NCBI RefSeq assembly: GCF_005503625.1
Contig: NZ_SCMX01000028.1
Location: 1-64,000 of the forward strand
Origin: Cupriavidus sp. 2SB
GTDB taxonomy: Bacteria > Pseudomonadota > Gammaproteobacteria > Burkholderiales > Burkholderiaceae
Direction of reading: 5' to 3'
DNA length: 64,000 nucleotides
Shown piece after piece: positions 27,926 through 42,631 of this stretch (positions are counted from its first letter, which is position 1; each line of letters begins with the position of its first letter). The notes beneath the pieces are model-generated. The model was not told the DNA's origin, searched no databases, and saw only the letters and a program-made list of their open reading frames with translations. The translations under genes and the position numbers were made by a program.

Positions 27926-29071
27926 TCAGGCACGAATCGCGCGCTGCGCCGAGCAGCATTCGCGCGGCAGCGTTACCGTGAACGTGGTCAGGCCACGCTC
28001 GGGCGATGAAACGGCCTCCACCGTCCCGCCATGCAGCACCACAAGCTCGCGCGTGATATAGAGGCCGAGGCCGAGCCCTTCGGAGTTGCCGCTGGGTGCC
28101 GCACGTCCCGGCCCGGAGCGGAAGGCGTCGAAAATATGCGGCAGCGTGGCGGCATCGATCACGCCGCCGTTGGTCACCGACATCACCACGTGATCGCGCG
28201 CAGTGCCATCCACGCGCACGGCAATGGGCATCGAAGCATCGCCGTGCTGCATGGCGTTGCCCACCAGGTTCTGCAGCACCTGCGCGATCAGGCCGCCGTC
28301 CACACGCACCCGCGTATCGCCTGTGGTGTCCAGCGTCATGCAAGGCTGGCCGCGCGATGCCTCGCACTCGTCGACGATGGCCGCGCAGATGGCGCGCAGG
28401 TCTTCGTCCTGCGGCATCAGTTCCACACGGCCGCCATGCAGGCGCGCCACGTGCAGCAACTGATCCACCATGCGCGCCATGCGCTGGCCGCTTCGCGCAA
28501 TGCGGTCCGTGGCGGGCCGGATCTTTTCCTCGCCGCCAAAGCGGCCCAGGAACGAGGCCGATGCGATGATGGCAGACAGTGGCGTGCGCAGGTCGTGCGC
28601 GAGCACTGCCATCAGCATCTCGTTGGTCTTCAGCAGTTGCTGCGCGGCTTCGAGTTGCTCGGCCAGTTGCAGCTTTTGCTGCGCGAGTTGCACGAATACA
28701 TCCACCTTGGCCGACAGTACACGCGCGTCGATCGGCTTGAAGAGGAAATCCACCGCGCCCGTGGCATAGCCGCGAAACGCACGCTGGCTATCTTCCCCTG
28801 CAGCCGTCAGGAACAGGATGGGAATATGGCTGGTACGCTTGCTGCCGCGCATCAATTCGGCCAATTCGAAACCGTCCATCTCGGGCATGTGCACATCGAG
28901 GATGGCCAGCGCGAAGTCGTGATCGAGCAGTACTTCCAGCGCCTGCGCGCCGGAGTTGGCCTGCACGATCTCCACGCCTGGCTTGGCCAGCAGCGCTTCC
29001 AGTGCCGTCAGGTTGGCGGCGATGTCATCGACGGCGAGGATCTTGACGGGAGGTTGCATGGTAGGGGTCAT
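27926..29071 (-). CDS. Response regulator-histidine kinase (REC-HisKA-HATPase)
   Basis: The 381-residue protein has an N-terminal receiver domain with VDDIAAN, phospho-acceptor Asp59 (AILDVHMPEMDG) and Lys112 in FKPID. A short coiled linker (about 128-150) leads to a HisKA domain with the phospho-histidine in LAHDLRTPLS (His159), then an HATPase domain with NLVGNAMQHG and GLGLGLYI. It lacks membrane segments, so it is a soluble kinase driven by its receiver. Its ATG overlaps the CheB stop (ATGA at 29068-29071). The cognate upstream phosphodonor is probably the large hybrid kinase at 30560-33691. Confidence 0.92.
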   Translation of the reverse strand: MTPTMQPPVKILAVDDIAANLTALEALLAKPGVEIVQANSGAQALEVLLDHDFALAILDVHMPEMDGFELAELMRGSKRTSHIPILFLTAAGEDSQRAFRGYATGAVDFLFKPIDARVLSAKVDVFVQLAQQKLQLAEQLEAAQQLLKTNEMLMAVLAHDLRTPLSAIIASASFLGRFGGEEKIRPATDRIARSGQRMARMVDQLLHVARLHGGRVELMPQDEDLRAICAAIVDECEASRGQPCMTLDTTGDTRVRVDGGLIAQVLQNLVGNAMQHGDASMPIAVRVDGTARDHVVMSVTNGGVIDAATLPHIFDAFRSGPGRAAPSGNSEGLGLGLYITRELVVLHGGTVEAVSSPERGLTTFTVTLPRECCSAQRAIRA

Positions 29072-29667
29072 TCAATAATGCTGGCCAGCCCGTGGCCAAT
29101 TTCTTCCAGGTTCAATATGCGTTCCGCCGCGCCACGCGCGATGGCTTCCTGCGGCATGGTGTCCACCTTTGCGCTTTCGGGCGCCTGCACCCACGCCTGC
29201 CCGCCGGCTGCCCGGATTGCAGCAAGCCCGCGCGCACCGTCGTCGTTCGCACCGGACAGCAGCACGCCCAGCACCTGCGCGCGCCATGCGATGGCCGCCG
29301 ATTCGAACAGCACATCGATGGATGGCCGCGAATACCGCACCGGCGGCTCCACTGACAATGCCAGCCGCATGCTGCCCGCTGCGTCGGGGTCGGCTTCCAC
29401 AAGCAGGTGGTAGTCGGGCGGAGCGAAATAGACATGGCCTGGCAGCACCGCCATCTTGTCGTCGGCCTCGCTCACCGGCAGCGCGCACCGCGCCGTGAAC
29501 AACTCGGGCAACAGGCTCGGCATGGACGGATGCTGATGCATCACGATGACAATCGGCACACCCAGCCGCGCCGGCAACATCGGCAGCAACGCGGTGAGCG
29601 CCTCGATACCACCGGCCGATCCGCCGATCACGACGGCGCTGCAGGGACGCAGGTCGGGGATTGCCAT
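29068..29667 (-). CDS. CheB-type protein-glutamate methylesterase without receiver domain
   Basis: A 199-residue protein consisting only of the CheB catalytic domain. The triad is in place: VIGGSAGGIEAL (Ser17), IVMHQHPS (His44) and SGANDDGARG (Asp143). Classical CheB proteins have an N-terminal receiver that restrains activity; none is encoded here, so control must come from a partner. It is between CheR (9 bases upstream on the strand) and the receiver-kinase, whose start overlaps its stop. No chemoreceptor is near, so its methyl-ester substrate is not evident. Confidence 0.9.
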   Translation of the reverse strand: MAIPDLRPCSAVVIGGSAGGIEALTALLPMLPARLGVPIVIVMHQHPSMPSLLPELFTARCALPVSEADDKMAVLPGHVYFAPPDYHLLVEADPDAAGSMRLALSVEPPVRYSRPSIDVLFESAAIAWRAQVLGVLLSGANDDGARGLAAIRAAGGQAWVQAPESAKVDTMPQEAIARGAAERILNLEEIGHGLASIIE

Positions 29668-29675
29668 TGCGCGTC

Positions 29676-30559
29676 TCACACCTTGCGGTAGAGCCGCTCT
29701 TGCGCGGCCACCGCTTCGAACGCATCGCCGTGCGCGCTGAAATGCAGGCTCTCCTTGCTGCCCAGCCCGAGAAATCCGCGCCGTGCGAGCGCTTCGCCAA
29801 ACAAACCGATCGCGCGATCCTGCAGCGGCCGGTCGAAATAGATCAGCACGTTGCGGCAGGAAATCAGGTGCGCTTCCTGGAACACGCTGTCCGTGGCCAG
29901 ACTATGGTCCGCGAATACCGACTGCCGGATCAGCTGCGAACGGAACTTTGCCTTGCCATAGGCCGCGTGATAGTAGTCCGACAGCGAACGCTTGCCGCCC
30001 GCCGCCAGGTAGTTCTCTCCGAAACCACGCAGGCGGCCCGCATCATAGACGCCTGCCCTCGCAACCGCCAGCGCCTCCGGATTGATATCGGTCGCGTAGA
30101 ACACCGTGCGCGATGCCAGCCCCTCTTCCTCGAACAGGATGGCGAGCGACCACAACTCCTCGCCACTGCTGCACCCGGCCACCCATACATTGACCGAAGG
30201 ATAGGTCTGCAGCACTGGCACCACATGCTCGCGGATCGCGCGAAAGTAGCTGGGATCGCGGAACATCTCGCTGACCTGCACCGTCAGGTATTGCAGCAAT
30301 CGGCCAAAGAGCGCGGTATCGCGCAGCATGCGGTCCTGCAGTTGCGATAGCGTAGTCAGATGAAAATCGCGCAACGCCTGCTGCAGCCGCCGACGCAGCG
30401 ACGCCCGCGAATAGCGCCGGAAATCGTGCTGGTACTTGCGGAAGATCGCTTCGAGCAGCAGTTCCAGCTCGATCTCGAAGTTGGCGTCGGGCAGCAACGT
30501 CTCGCCCTCGCTCTCGCCCATGAGATCGGCAGAGGGCGCGGCGCCAGCGATACGCGACT

Positions 30560-30578
<19 letters not shown>
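29676..30578 (-). CDS. CheR-type protein-glutamate methyltransferase
   Basis: The 300-residue protein has the N-terminal CheR helical domain (FRKYQHDFRRYSRASLRRRL) and a SAM-binding fold with VWVAGCSSGEELWSLAI, the CheR version of motif I. ISCRNVLIYFDRPLQ is the catalytic-domain signature. It transfers methyl groups from SAM to glutamates on a receptor. Its start lies inside the end of the hybrid kinase gene (19-base overlap), implying coupled translation. The C-terminal pentapeptide-binding insert seems normal. No MCP gene is found in the window. Confidence 0.92.
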
Positions 30579-33691
<3,113 letters not shown>

Positions 33692-33864
33692 ACCGACAGG
33701 GGCAGTGGATGGGGCGAAATGGGAGAGCGGCGGCCCGAATGACCGACGCTCGACACAGGAATGCGCCTCATCCTACCCTGCGGAGACTGACTTGGATGTC
33801 GGTGTCACGCCGACATTTGCTGCGCCGCAGCGACGGGATGCCTGCGGGCTGCGTGTGACGGCGG

Positions 33865-34311
33865 CTACATGACGCGATGCGAGAAATGCCCGCGCGGCGC
33901 ATCGGCCATCAGCCGCGCGAACTCGTCCACGTCCATATGGACAAGCTCCCGGTGATCGCCCGCCTCGAAGTAGACATCGTCGTGGCCGAGCAGGCTGTCG
34001 TCCAGCCAGGTGAGTGTGCCGTAGGCCGATCCCACCGCAGGTAGCGCATCGGGGCGGCAATCGCGGAATACCTCGCGCACGCCTTCACTATGCGCCAGCG
34101 TCAGTTCGCGGCCGGTTTGCGCACGTAGCTCCGAGAGTTTCAGATGGTGCGATGCGGGAATGACGGCGGCGAGATAGCCGCGACTGTCTTCCAGCAACAC
34201 CATGCGGGCGAGGCGGTCGCGTGGGATGGGCGCCGCCGGCCCCCGATCCACGACGTCATACCGGCTGTCGTTCCTGCCCAGGCACCGTGCCAGTCTGCCA
34301 GCGATTGCCAT
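33865..34311 (-). CDS. YbaK/aminoacyl-tRNA deacylase-domain protein
   Basis: A 148-residue protein. RMVLLEDSRGYLAAVIPASH and LKLSELRAQTGRELTLAHS match the YbaK/ProRS-associated editing-domain fold, as does AVGSAYGTLTWLDDSLLGHDDVYFEAGDH near the C-terminus. Members remove wrongly attached amino acids from tRNA, though many such stand-alone proteins are untested. GGAGGTTCTTATC before ATG 34311 decides the start; the frame is open further upstream but not coding-like. It is divergent from katG. Confidence 0.8.
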   Translation of the reverse strand: MAIAGRLARCLGRNDSRYDVVDRGPAAPIPRDRLARMVLLEDSRGYLAAVIPASHHLKLSELRAQTGRELTLAHSEGVREVFRDCRPDALPAVGSAYGTLTWLDDSLLGHDDVYFEAGDHRELVHMDVDEFARLMADAPRGHFSHRVM

Positions 34312-34333
34312 GATAAGAACCTCCGCGCGCTGA

Positions 34334-36826
<2,493 letters not shown>

Positions 36827-36874
36827 GGGGCTGTTAGGAGCGTGATAGTCCTGCAGCTTTCGGTAGATGTGAGG

Positions 36875-36911
36875 GCCGGCCTCCCGTTGAGGGGGTCGGC
36901 TTCTTTTTTTG
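36875..36911 (+). terminator. Rho-independent terminator of katG
   Basis: The stem GCCGGCCTCC (36876-36885 region) pairs with GGGGGTCGGC (36891-36900), allowing two G-T pairs, around a CGTTGA-type loop. It is followed by TTCTTTTTTT and ends about 85 bases after the katG stop. Confidence 0.8.
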
Positions 36912-36932
36912 GAGATGTTGGCGTCGTTATGC

Positions 36933-36965
36933 GCTCCCCTCTCCCATGCAGTGGGAGAGGGGAGC
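36933..36965. repeat. Interspersed palindrome, copy 1
   Basis: GCTCCCCTCTCCCA and TGGGAGAGGGGAGC form perfect 14-base arms around TGCAG. Near-identical palindromes occur at 50280-50401 and 58675-58717, always between genes. Confidence 0.85.
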
Positions 36966-37008
36966 AAACCGGAAGTTCTTCCCGATCTCCCGCTGCAGCC
37001 CGGCCATA

Positions 37009-38397
37009 TCAAGGCAGCACGATCTTGCGGATGGTGTTGTTGCCCAGTTCGGCGGCGTACAGGTTCCGGGCGCTGTCGAGGGCCAGGCTCCATGGTGCCC
37101 AGAATGTTGCCGTGGGCCCCTCTCCATCGATGTTCCCGCTCAGTGCGCCGCCGGCGATCGTCGTGACCACGCCGGCGGGCGTGATCTTGCGGATCGTGTT
37201 GTTGCCCTTCTCGGCAACATAGACGTTGTTGTCGCTGTCCACCGCAATGCCCTGTGGATAGCTGAACTGCGCCGCGGTGCCGGTGCCGTCGGCACGTCCG
37301 GAGGTCGTCGAGCCTGCCAGCGTGGTGACCACGCCGGCGGGCGTGATCTTCCGGATCATGTGATTGTTCATGTCGGCCACGTAGAGGTTTCCGGCACCAT
37401 CCACCGCAATGCCGGACGGGGTGTAGAACGATGCCGCATTGCCCGTGCCGTCGGCACTCCCGTTCAGGGTCGAACCGGCAACCGTCGTCACCACGCCGGC
37501 GGACGTGATCTTGCGGATCATGTTGTTGGCGCTGTCGGCGACGAAGAGGTTGCCTGCAGTGTCGATGCAGATGGCGAATGGTTCGCGGAAACCCGCCGCC
37601 GCACCCGTGCCGTCGGCGGCACCGAATGTGGTGGAGCCGGCAAACGTCGTGACCACGTTCGTGGTGTCGATCTTGCGGATCTGGTGGTTCAGTTGGTCCG
37701 CCACGTAGAGATTGCCAGCCACGTCGATGGCCATGCCGGACGGAAACCGGAATTGCGCTGCAGTGCCCGTTGCGTCGACAGATCCTTGGGTGGAACCAGC
37801 AATCGTCGTCACCACACCAGCAGCCGTGATCTTGCGAATACGGTGGTTCGCGTTGTCGGCCACGTAGACATTGCCCAGGGCATCGACCGCCATGCCGGCC
37901 GGCTGGCTGAAGCGCGCGGCGCTTCCCGTGGCATCGACGTAACCGTTGGTCCCGCCACCGGCCAGCGTTGATACCTGAGCGGCGGCCGGCGGATTGTTGA
38001 TGCAGTCCACGCTCACGTCCGTCACATTGGCCGCCGTGGTGCCGCTGCCGTGGGTCACCGTGCAGGTCTGGCCAACCGGCTGCGTGCCGATGGTGACCGC
38101 GTAGACGCTCGTCACGGCAGTCGAGAATTTGAAGGCGCCATTGGCCGACAGCGTGAGCGCGTCGACGCCATTGTTCTGCAGTACCACCGAGGTGGCGGCA
38201 GCGAGTCCGGAGAGCGTGCCGCCCACGGTATAGGTGGCGGGAACAGGCACCACGGGGACCACCGGAGCTGGATCGGGTTGCGAGGCAGGTGTGCTGGCCG
38301 GCGGATTATCACCGCCGCCGCAACCGGACAGAACGGCGATACCGAGTAAGAGTGTCAATGCACGCGCGTGCTGCTTGAGGCGGCTGTTTGCTTCCAT
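37009..38397 (-). CDS. NHL-repeat beta-propeller lipoprotein
   Basis: The 462-residue protein has a lipoprotein signal (LLLGIAVLSGCGGG, lipidated Cys). A Pro/Ala-rich linker is followed by a beta-sandwich segment containing TYTVGGTLSGLAAATSVVLQ, then six NHL blades each built on LYVAD-NHxIRKIT-AGVVTTxAGS with a GTGxAAxFxxPxGIAVD connector. This forms a six-bladed propeller anchored in the outer or inner membrane facing the periplasm or surface. Function unknown; such proteins often bind sugars or proteins. An earlier frame to 38544 lacks a signal peptide, so 38397 is the start. Confidence 0.9.
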   Translation of the reverse strand: MEANSRLKQHARALTLLLGIAVLSGCGGGDNPPASTPASQPDPAPVVPVVPVPATYTVGGTLSGLAAATSVVLQNNGVDALTLSANGAFKFSTAVTSVYAVTIGTQPVGQTCTVTHGSGTTAANVTDVSVDCINNPPAAAQVSTLAGGGTNGYVDATGSAARFSQPAGMAVDALGNVYVADNANHRIRKITAAGVVTTIAGSTQGSVDATGTAAQFRFPSGMAIDVAGNLYVADQLNHQIRKIDTTNVVTTFAGSTTFGAADGTGAAAGFREPFAICIDTAGNLFVADSANNMIRKITSAGVVTTVAGSTLNGSADGTGNAASFYTPSGIAVDGAGNLYVADMNNHMIRKITPAGVVTTLAGSTTSGRADGTGTAAQFSYPQGIAVDSDNNVYVAEKGNNTIRKITPAGVVTTIAGGALSGNIDGEGPTATFWAPWSLALDSARNLYAAELGNNTIRKIVLP

Positions 38398-39197
38398 GAT
38401 GTCGTTGTGCGAGATAGCTGAATGATCTTCTGGCCCCACTGGCCATCGCTCAAATATCGGCACAACGCTGGAGGATCTTGATGCGCTACGGCCGGGCGAC
38501 GTTGGTCGTGCGCCCCGTGTAAAAAGTTCAATCGCCAGCCGCACTCCCCGCCAGGGAGGCCGGCTGCTGTTTGTTGGGCGTGAATGCGCGTATCGAGCGA
38601 CAGCGCATGGGCAGCCTGCGATTCAACATTTCCTGCCGCAGTATTTATGTGTGACGACCAGACGAGACGCCGTCGCCAAATCTCCGCTATCCGGCCTCAC
38701 CGAGCCGGTGGACAGCAGCTTCTCGATCCGCCACAGCGCAATTTTTTCTATGGAAGCTGCCTCGGGATTCAGAAGCTCCGCATAGACAGGGGAATCATCA
38801 AAGATGGATCGAACGATACGAAGACAGAACCCTTCGTGCAAGAGACGTACGATGCGCCTCTGTTGAACAGACATTGCCATGAAACGTGGAGACTCTCGAA
38901 ACTTTAGACATGATGTGATGTTTTTATTGTTGGAAACCGAATGATTGCCATCAGGAAATCTCCCTCCCATTCCTCTTTGGTGGGGTTCCTTCGAGCCAGC
39001 GGCCGATCTGGGGACGGGATTCGCAAAGGCAAGGGGCCTTTTTGCGTGGCCGATGCAATAGTCGCCATGCGGTGCCGGATGCGCTACGTTTGGCGGGTCG
39101 AGCGCGATCAAACGGCTGCATTGTTCCGCTAGGCCATGCGCGAATTCCTCAGGGCATGCCGCTTGCATTGGCCCTTCAACACTTCGAGGAGTCAGCC
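38398..39197. other. Sparsely coding intergenic region
   Basis: About 800 bases between the NHL lipoprotein start and the DUF4142 gene. The middle (about 38730-38950) is less GC-rich than the surroundings. The only candidate gene is the small minus-strand frame at 38623-38880. A GC-rich imperfect stem lies near 38535-38575. Nothing else supportable was seen; a decayed gene is possible. Confidence 0.4.
38623..38880 (-). CDS. Hypothetical 85-residue protein
   Basis: From ATG 38880 the frame encodes 85 residues, starting MAMSVQQRRIVRLLHEGFCL and containing IFDDSPVYAELLNPE and SIEKIALWRIEKLL. The composition is protein-like with an amphipathic pattern, but there is no strong ribosome site and no recognised family. 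An alternative start two codons on (38874) is equally possible. The frame is open upstream to 39168 with non-coding-like sequence. Confidence 0.4.
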   Translation of the reverse strand: MAMSVQQRRIVRLLHEGFCLRIVRSIFDDSPVYAELLNPEAASIEKIALWRIEKLLSTGSVRPDSGDLATASRLVVTHKYCGRKC

Positions 39198-39755
39198 ATG
39201 CAACCGCTCCGTTTCTTGCCCGCGTTCGTCGGCCTCATGCTCGCGCTGATGTCGGTCGCCTTCCTGACGACACCCGACGCCGCACCGCTTTCCGACAAAC
39301 CCGGCACCGCCCTCGCAGGCGATGCCGACGCCATGTTCTTGCGCAAAGCCGCCGAAGCCGGCACATTCGAAATGGAAGCGAGCCGCATCGCAGAAAAGAA
39401 AGCCAGCAGCGCAGCGGTCAAGCAGTTCGCGGCACAGATGATCAAGGATCACGGTGCTGCGTCGGCCAGGATGGAACCCATTGCAAAGCGACTCGGCATC
39501 CAGTTACCGGCCTCGCCGAACGCGGCGAAGAAAGAGGAAATTTTGCAACTGTCAGCGTTAAGCGGCGTCGCCTTCGACAAGGCCTACTCGCAGAAGGTTG
39601 GCGTGGACGCCCACCAAGACGCCGTCAAGCTGTTCCGCGAAGCAACGGACGACACCAAGGATCGCGACGTAAAAGCCTTCGCACGCAACACGCTGCCTAC
39701 GCTGCAAAGCCATCTCGAGATGGCGAAGAAGGTGCTTGCGGAAGTCGACAAGTGA
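39198..39755 (+). CDS. DUF4142-family ferritin-like periplasmic protein
   Basis: A 185-residue protein with an N-terminal hydrophobic export segment (LPAFVGLMLALMSVAFL). The DUF4142 pattern follows: DADAMFLRKAAEAGTFEMEAS, VKQFAAQMIKDHGAASARM and DRDVKAFARNTLPTLQSHLEMAKK. These proteins form a four-helix ferritin-like bundle in the periplasm. Some members have metal-like His/Glu positions, but function is unproven. GAGGAGTCAGCC precedes ATG 39198. It stands alone. Confidence 0.88.
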   Translation: MQPLRFLPAFVGLMLALMSVAFLTTPDAAPLSDKPGTALAGDADAMFLRKAAEAGTFEMEASRIAEKKASSAAVKQFAAQMIKDHGAASARMEPIAKRLGIQLPASPNAAKKEEILQLSALSGVAFDKAYSQKVGVDAHQDAVKLFREATDDTKDRDVKAFARNTLPTLQSHLEMAKKVLAEVDK

Positions 39756-39803
39756 GGGCGCGGGAAATCGGCATGGCGTAGCTGCCGAATTTCTTGTTCT
39801 TTG

Positions 39804-39926
39804 CTACAACGCATAGAGCAAACCAAGCACGACGAGACACGCTGAAACCGTCACGTAGTAGCGGCAGCCATGCGGACGGATGGAAGACGCGGGCGGGACG
39901 GTTGCATCTGGTGGCTGTTTCGGCAT
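39804..39926 (-). CDS. Small membrane peptide (40 aa), coupled to upstream gene
   Basis: ATG 39926 lies 6 bases after the stop of the next minus-strand gene (39933-40316). It encodes 40 residues: a proline-rich start (MPKQPPDATVPPASSIRP) and a C-terminal hydrophobic helix (YVTVSACLVVLGLLYAL). The close spacing suggests translational coupling. No family is recognised. Confidence 0.45.
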   Translation of the reverse strand: MPKQPPDATVPPASSIRPHGCRYYVTVSACLVVLGLLYAL

Positions 39927-39932
39927 GATGGC

Positions 39933-40316
39933 TCACTTCGAGACGGCAACGGACTTGAGCTTGATGACACGCGAGACTTGTGCAAGCTTGAAGCCGCTGT
40001 GCTCGACATACGGCGAGCATTCCATCGGCGTGGTGAGGGATTCCACGGCGGCAAAATGACCGATGTACCGGTACTTGTCCGTCTCGCTCCTGATGAACAG
40101 TGGAACGGCTTCCGACTGCGTCGCGAGTGTCCTGCCTGCCGCGCGAGTGGATGCGGCACTGCTGCAAAGGATCGCCTCGGGGGCATGCGGATTGAGATCG
40201 GGTCGCAGGCATATCGCCACCACCTTGCCATTCTTTGTCGGAAGGAACGCCTGCTTGCTACCGCCGCATACCGTGTGGATGAATTCGCGCGTGTATTCCT
40301 TGCTTTTTTCAAACAT
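39933..40316 (-). CDS. Hypothetical 127-residue cytoplasmic protein
   Basis: The protein starts MFEKSKEYTREFIHTVCGG and contains FLPTKNGKVVAICLRPDLNPHAPEAIL and TDKYRYIGHFAAVESL. It has an alpha/beta character, no signal peptide and no membrane helix. CGGAGATCACTC before the ATG strongly supports the start. I do not recognise a family. A small membrane peptide gene follows after 6 bases. Confidence 0.7.
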   Translation of the reverse strand: MFEKSKEYTREFIHTVCGGSKQAFLPTKNGKVVAICLRPDLNPHAPEAILCSSAASTRAAGRTLATQSEAVPLFIRSETDKYRYIGHFAAVESLTTPMECSPYVEHSGFKLAQVSRVIKLKSVAVSK

Positions 40317-40498
40317 GAGTGATCTCCGAAACGATGCGCACCGAAGGCAGCCGCATCAGAACGGGACGATATCGAGTTTGATGTAAATGGCGCGAAGAAG
40401 CGGGGGCAAGGCAGATCAACGCGCCGTAAATGCGCATGCCGTGCAGTTGACCCTCACTGACACGGCGACAGGCGATTTTTTCTTCCCTGACGCAAGAA

Positions 40499-41443
40499 TT
40501 ACCGGTCTGAGCCCCCACTCGGCCGCGCGCCGCCGCGCCCCCGCAAGGACCCGAACCGGTTGGCATAGAGCCACGTGAACTCCGCACCCAGCAGGAAGAT
40601 CTGTGCCGAGTAGTAGACCCATACCAGCACCACCACGAGCGAGCCTGCCGCGCCGTAGCCGGTGGCGACGCCTGTCTTGCCGATATACAGGCCGATCAAC
40701 AACTTGCCGATGGTGAAGAGTACCGAGGTGACGATCGCACCGAGCCACACGTCGGGCCAGCGGACTGCCGCGTGCGGCATGATCTTGTAGATCATGGCGA
40801 ACACCACGGTCACCATGCCGAAGCTGATGGCCATGTCGAGCAGGTGGCCGATCACCTCGTCCTCGCCCATCATCGGCATCCAGTACCGCCCGATCGCCGC
40901 GATTGCGGCGCTTGCCACCAACGATACGATCAACAGGAAGCCGATGCCGAGAATCATGCCGAACGACAGCACGCGCCCACGTAGCAGTTCCCAGATTCCA
41001 GAAGGCTTCTTGCGCTCCGGCACCTGCCAGATGCGGTCGAGCGCGGACTGCAATTCGGCGAAGACTGTGGTGGCGCCCACCAGCAGGGTAATGAAGCTCA
41101 ACACCGCAGTCAGCGAACCCTTGGCCGGCTCACTGAGCGAAACCAGCATGCTCTCGATGGCCTTGGCGCCTTCCACGCCCACCAGTCCGCCGATCTGCTC
41201 CACCACCGCGCCGCGTGCGGCCTCGGCGCCGAATGCCATGCCGGCAATCGATATCACGATCAATAGCAGCGGTGCCACGGAGAACACCGTGTAGTAGGCC
41301 AGCGCGGCGCCCATGCTGGGCGCATAGTCGTCAATCCACGCGGATACCGTGTCTCTGAGCAGGATGGCAAGGTTCTTCGGCGTCCTGCGCAAGGCAGGAC
41401 CTGGCGTTATCTGGGCGGCATGCCCGGCGGGAACGCGATCCAT
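40499..41443 (-). CDS. YihY/BrkB-family inner-membrane protein
   Basis: A 314-residue protein with six membrane helices and the family features MGAALAYYTVFSVAPLLLIVI, SFITLLVGATTVFAELQSALDRIW and LVVVLVWVYYSAQIFLLGAEFT. Once annotated as ribonuclease BN or virulence factor BrkB, this family is best described as integral membrane proteins of unproven function. CCGGAGCCACATC precedes ATG 41443, which I prefer to the upstream in-frame start at 41482. The Arg/Gly-rich C-terminus is cytoplasmic. Confidence 0.9.
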   Translation of the reverse strand: MDRVPAGHAAQITPGPALRRTPKNLAILLRDTVSAWIDDYAPSMGAALAYYTVFSVAPLLLIVISIAGMAFGAEAARGAVVEQIGGLVGVEGAKAIESMLVSLSEPAKGSLTAVLSFITLLVGATTVFAELQSALDRIWQVPERKKPSGIWELLRGRVLSFGMILGIGFLLIVSLVASAAIAAIGRYWMPMMGEDEVIGHLLDMAISFGMVTVVFAMIYKIMPHAAVRWPDVWLGAIVTSVLFTIGKLLIGLYIGKTGVATGYGAAGSLVVVLVWVYYSAQIFLLGAEFTWLYANRFGSLRGRGGARPSGGSDR

Positions 41444-41533
41444 GATGTGGCTCCGGCACGGCGAATGCCGGTTTCCTTGCAATCGGCATGCCTGCGTGCC
41501 GCGGCATCCGGGCGCCAGGATATCGGCCGGATA

Positions 41534-42631
41534 TCACGCCGCCATGGGTTCGGCATGCCGGGGCGCGATATGGCCGGCCACGCGTGTATTCGCCCGAGCC
41601 GTCGCGGTCACCGCACTTGCTGCACTTGCCGCGCTCATCGCGCTGGCCGATTCCGCTGCGCGAATCTCCTCCGTCATGAAATCGATAAACACACGGATGC
41701 GCGCTGGCAGGTGCTGGCGGCACAGGTAGCAGATGTAGTGCCCGCGATCCCCCGGGGCATGGCGGTCCAGCAGCGTCACCAGCGTGCCGCGCGCGAGGTC
41801 GTCGGCCACCTGATGAAGCGGTAGCTGTGCAATGCCCCGTCCATCGCGCACCGCATCGAGCACGAGATCGGCATCGTTGTACGTGAGCCTGGCGGTCGGC
41901 ACATGCTTGCGCGGCTGCCCATCCACGCGGAACTCCCATTCCGCAACGCGGCCGCCCGAGAACCGGCGGTTGATGCAGTCGTGCTGCGCCAGCGCTTCGA
42001 GCGAGTCAGGCAGCCCGCGCCGCTCGGCATACGCACGCGAGGCGCACAGCACCATCTGCATCGGGATCAACTGCTTGGCGATGATGCTCGAATCCTCGAT
42101 ATAGCCATCACGAAACGCGACATCCACCTGATCACCCGCAAAGTCGGCGGGCCGGTCGTCGAGCACCAGTTCCACCGCGATGTCCGGATAGATCTCCGAG
42201 AACTGCAGCAGCAGCGGCGCCACCACCTTGCGTCCAAAGCCCATCGGCGCATTCACGCGCAGCATGCCGCGCGGCGGGCCCTGGCGCAGGTCCAGCATGT
42301 CGTTCATCGCGCCCATGATGTGCGTGACACCGAGGTTGCAGTTCTCGAAGAACCGCTCCCCTTCGCGCGTCAGGCTCGTGGTACGGGTGGTACGGAGGAA
42401 CAGCCGCGTGCTGAGCTGCTCTTCCAGCTTCTGCACACTGCGCGAGACGGCGGAACGCCCAATCCCGAGCCGCTCGCCAGCGCGGGCGAAGCTGCCTTCG
42501 GTGGCCACGGCCATGAAGGCAATGATGCCCGTGTAGCTCGTGGCGAAGCAGTTCGACAGCGCGTCGGTGCGATTCGGCTGGACGGCGCAGGCGCCGCGTG
42601 GCGAGATGTCCGGGTAGTGCATGGCGTTCAT
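41534..42631 (-). CDS. LysR family transcriptional regulator with Ala-rich tail
   Basis: A 365-residue LysR regulator. The helix-turn-helix is IIAFMAVATEGSFARAGERL then IGRSAVSRSVQKLEEQLSTR, followed by an effector domain of the CrgA/DsdC-like subgroup (LRVNAPMGFGRKVVAPLLL). It carries a 35-residue N-terminal extension and an Ala/Ser/Thr-rich C-terminal tail (SASAMSAASAASAV), both longer than usual. GGGGAGCCCTCC precedes ATG 42631. It is divergent from the receiver gene at 42951. Confidence 0.9.
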   Translation of the reverse strand: MNAMHYPDISPRGACAVQPNRTDALSNCFATSYTGIIAFMAVATEGSFARAGERLGIGRSAVSRSVQKLEEQLSTRLFLRTTRTTSLTREGERFFENCNLGVTHIMGAMNDMLDLRQGPPRGMLRVNAPMGFGRKVVAPLLLQFSEIYPDIAVELVLDDRPADFAGDQVDVAFRDGYIEDSSIIAKQLIPMQMVLCASRAYAERRGLPDSLEALAQHDCINRRFSGGRVAEWEFRVDGQPRKHVPTARLTYNDADLVLDAVRDGRGIAQLPLHQVADDLARGTLVTLLDRHAPGDRGHYICYLCRQHLPARIRVFIDFMTEEIRAAESASAMSAASAASAVTATARANTRVAGHIAPRHAEPMAA

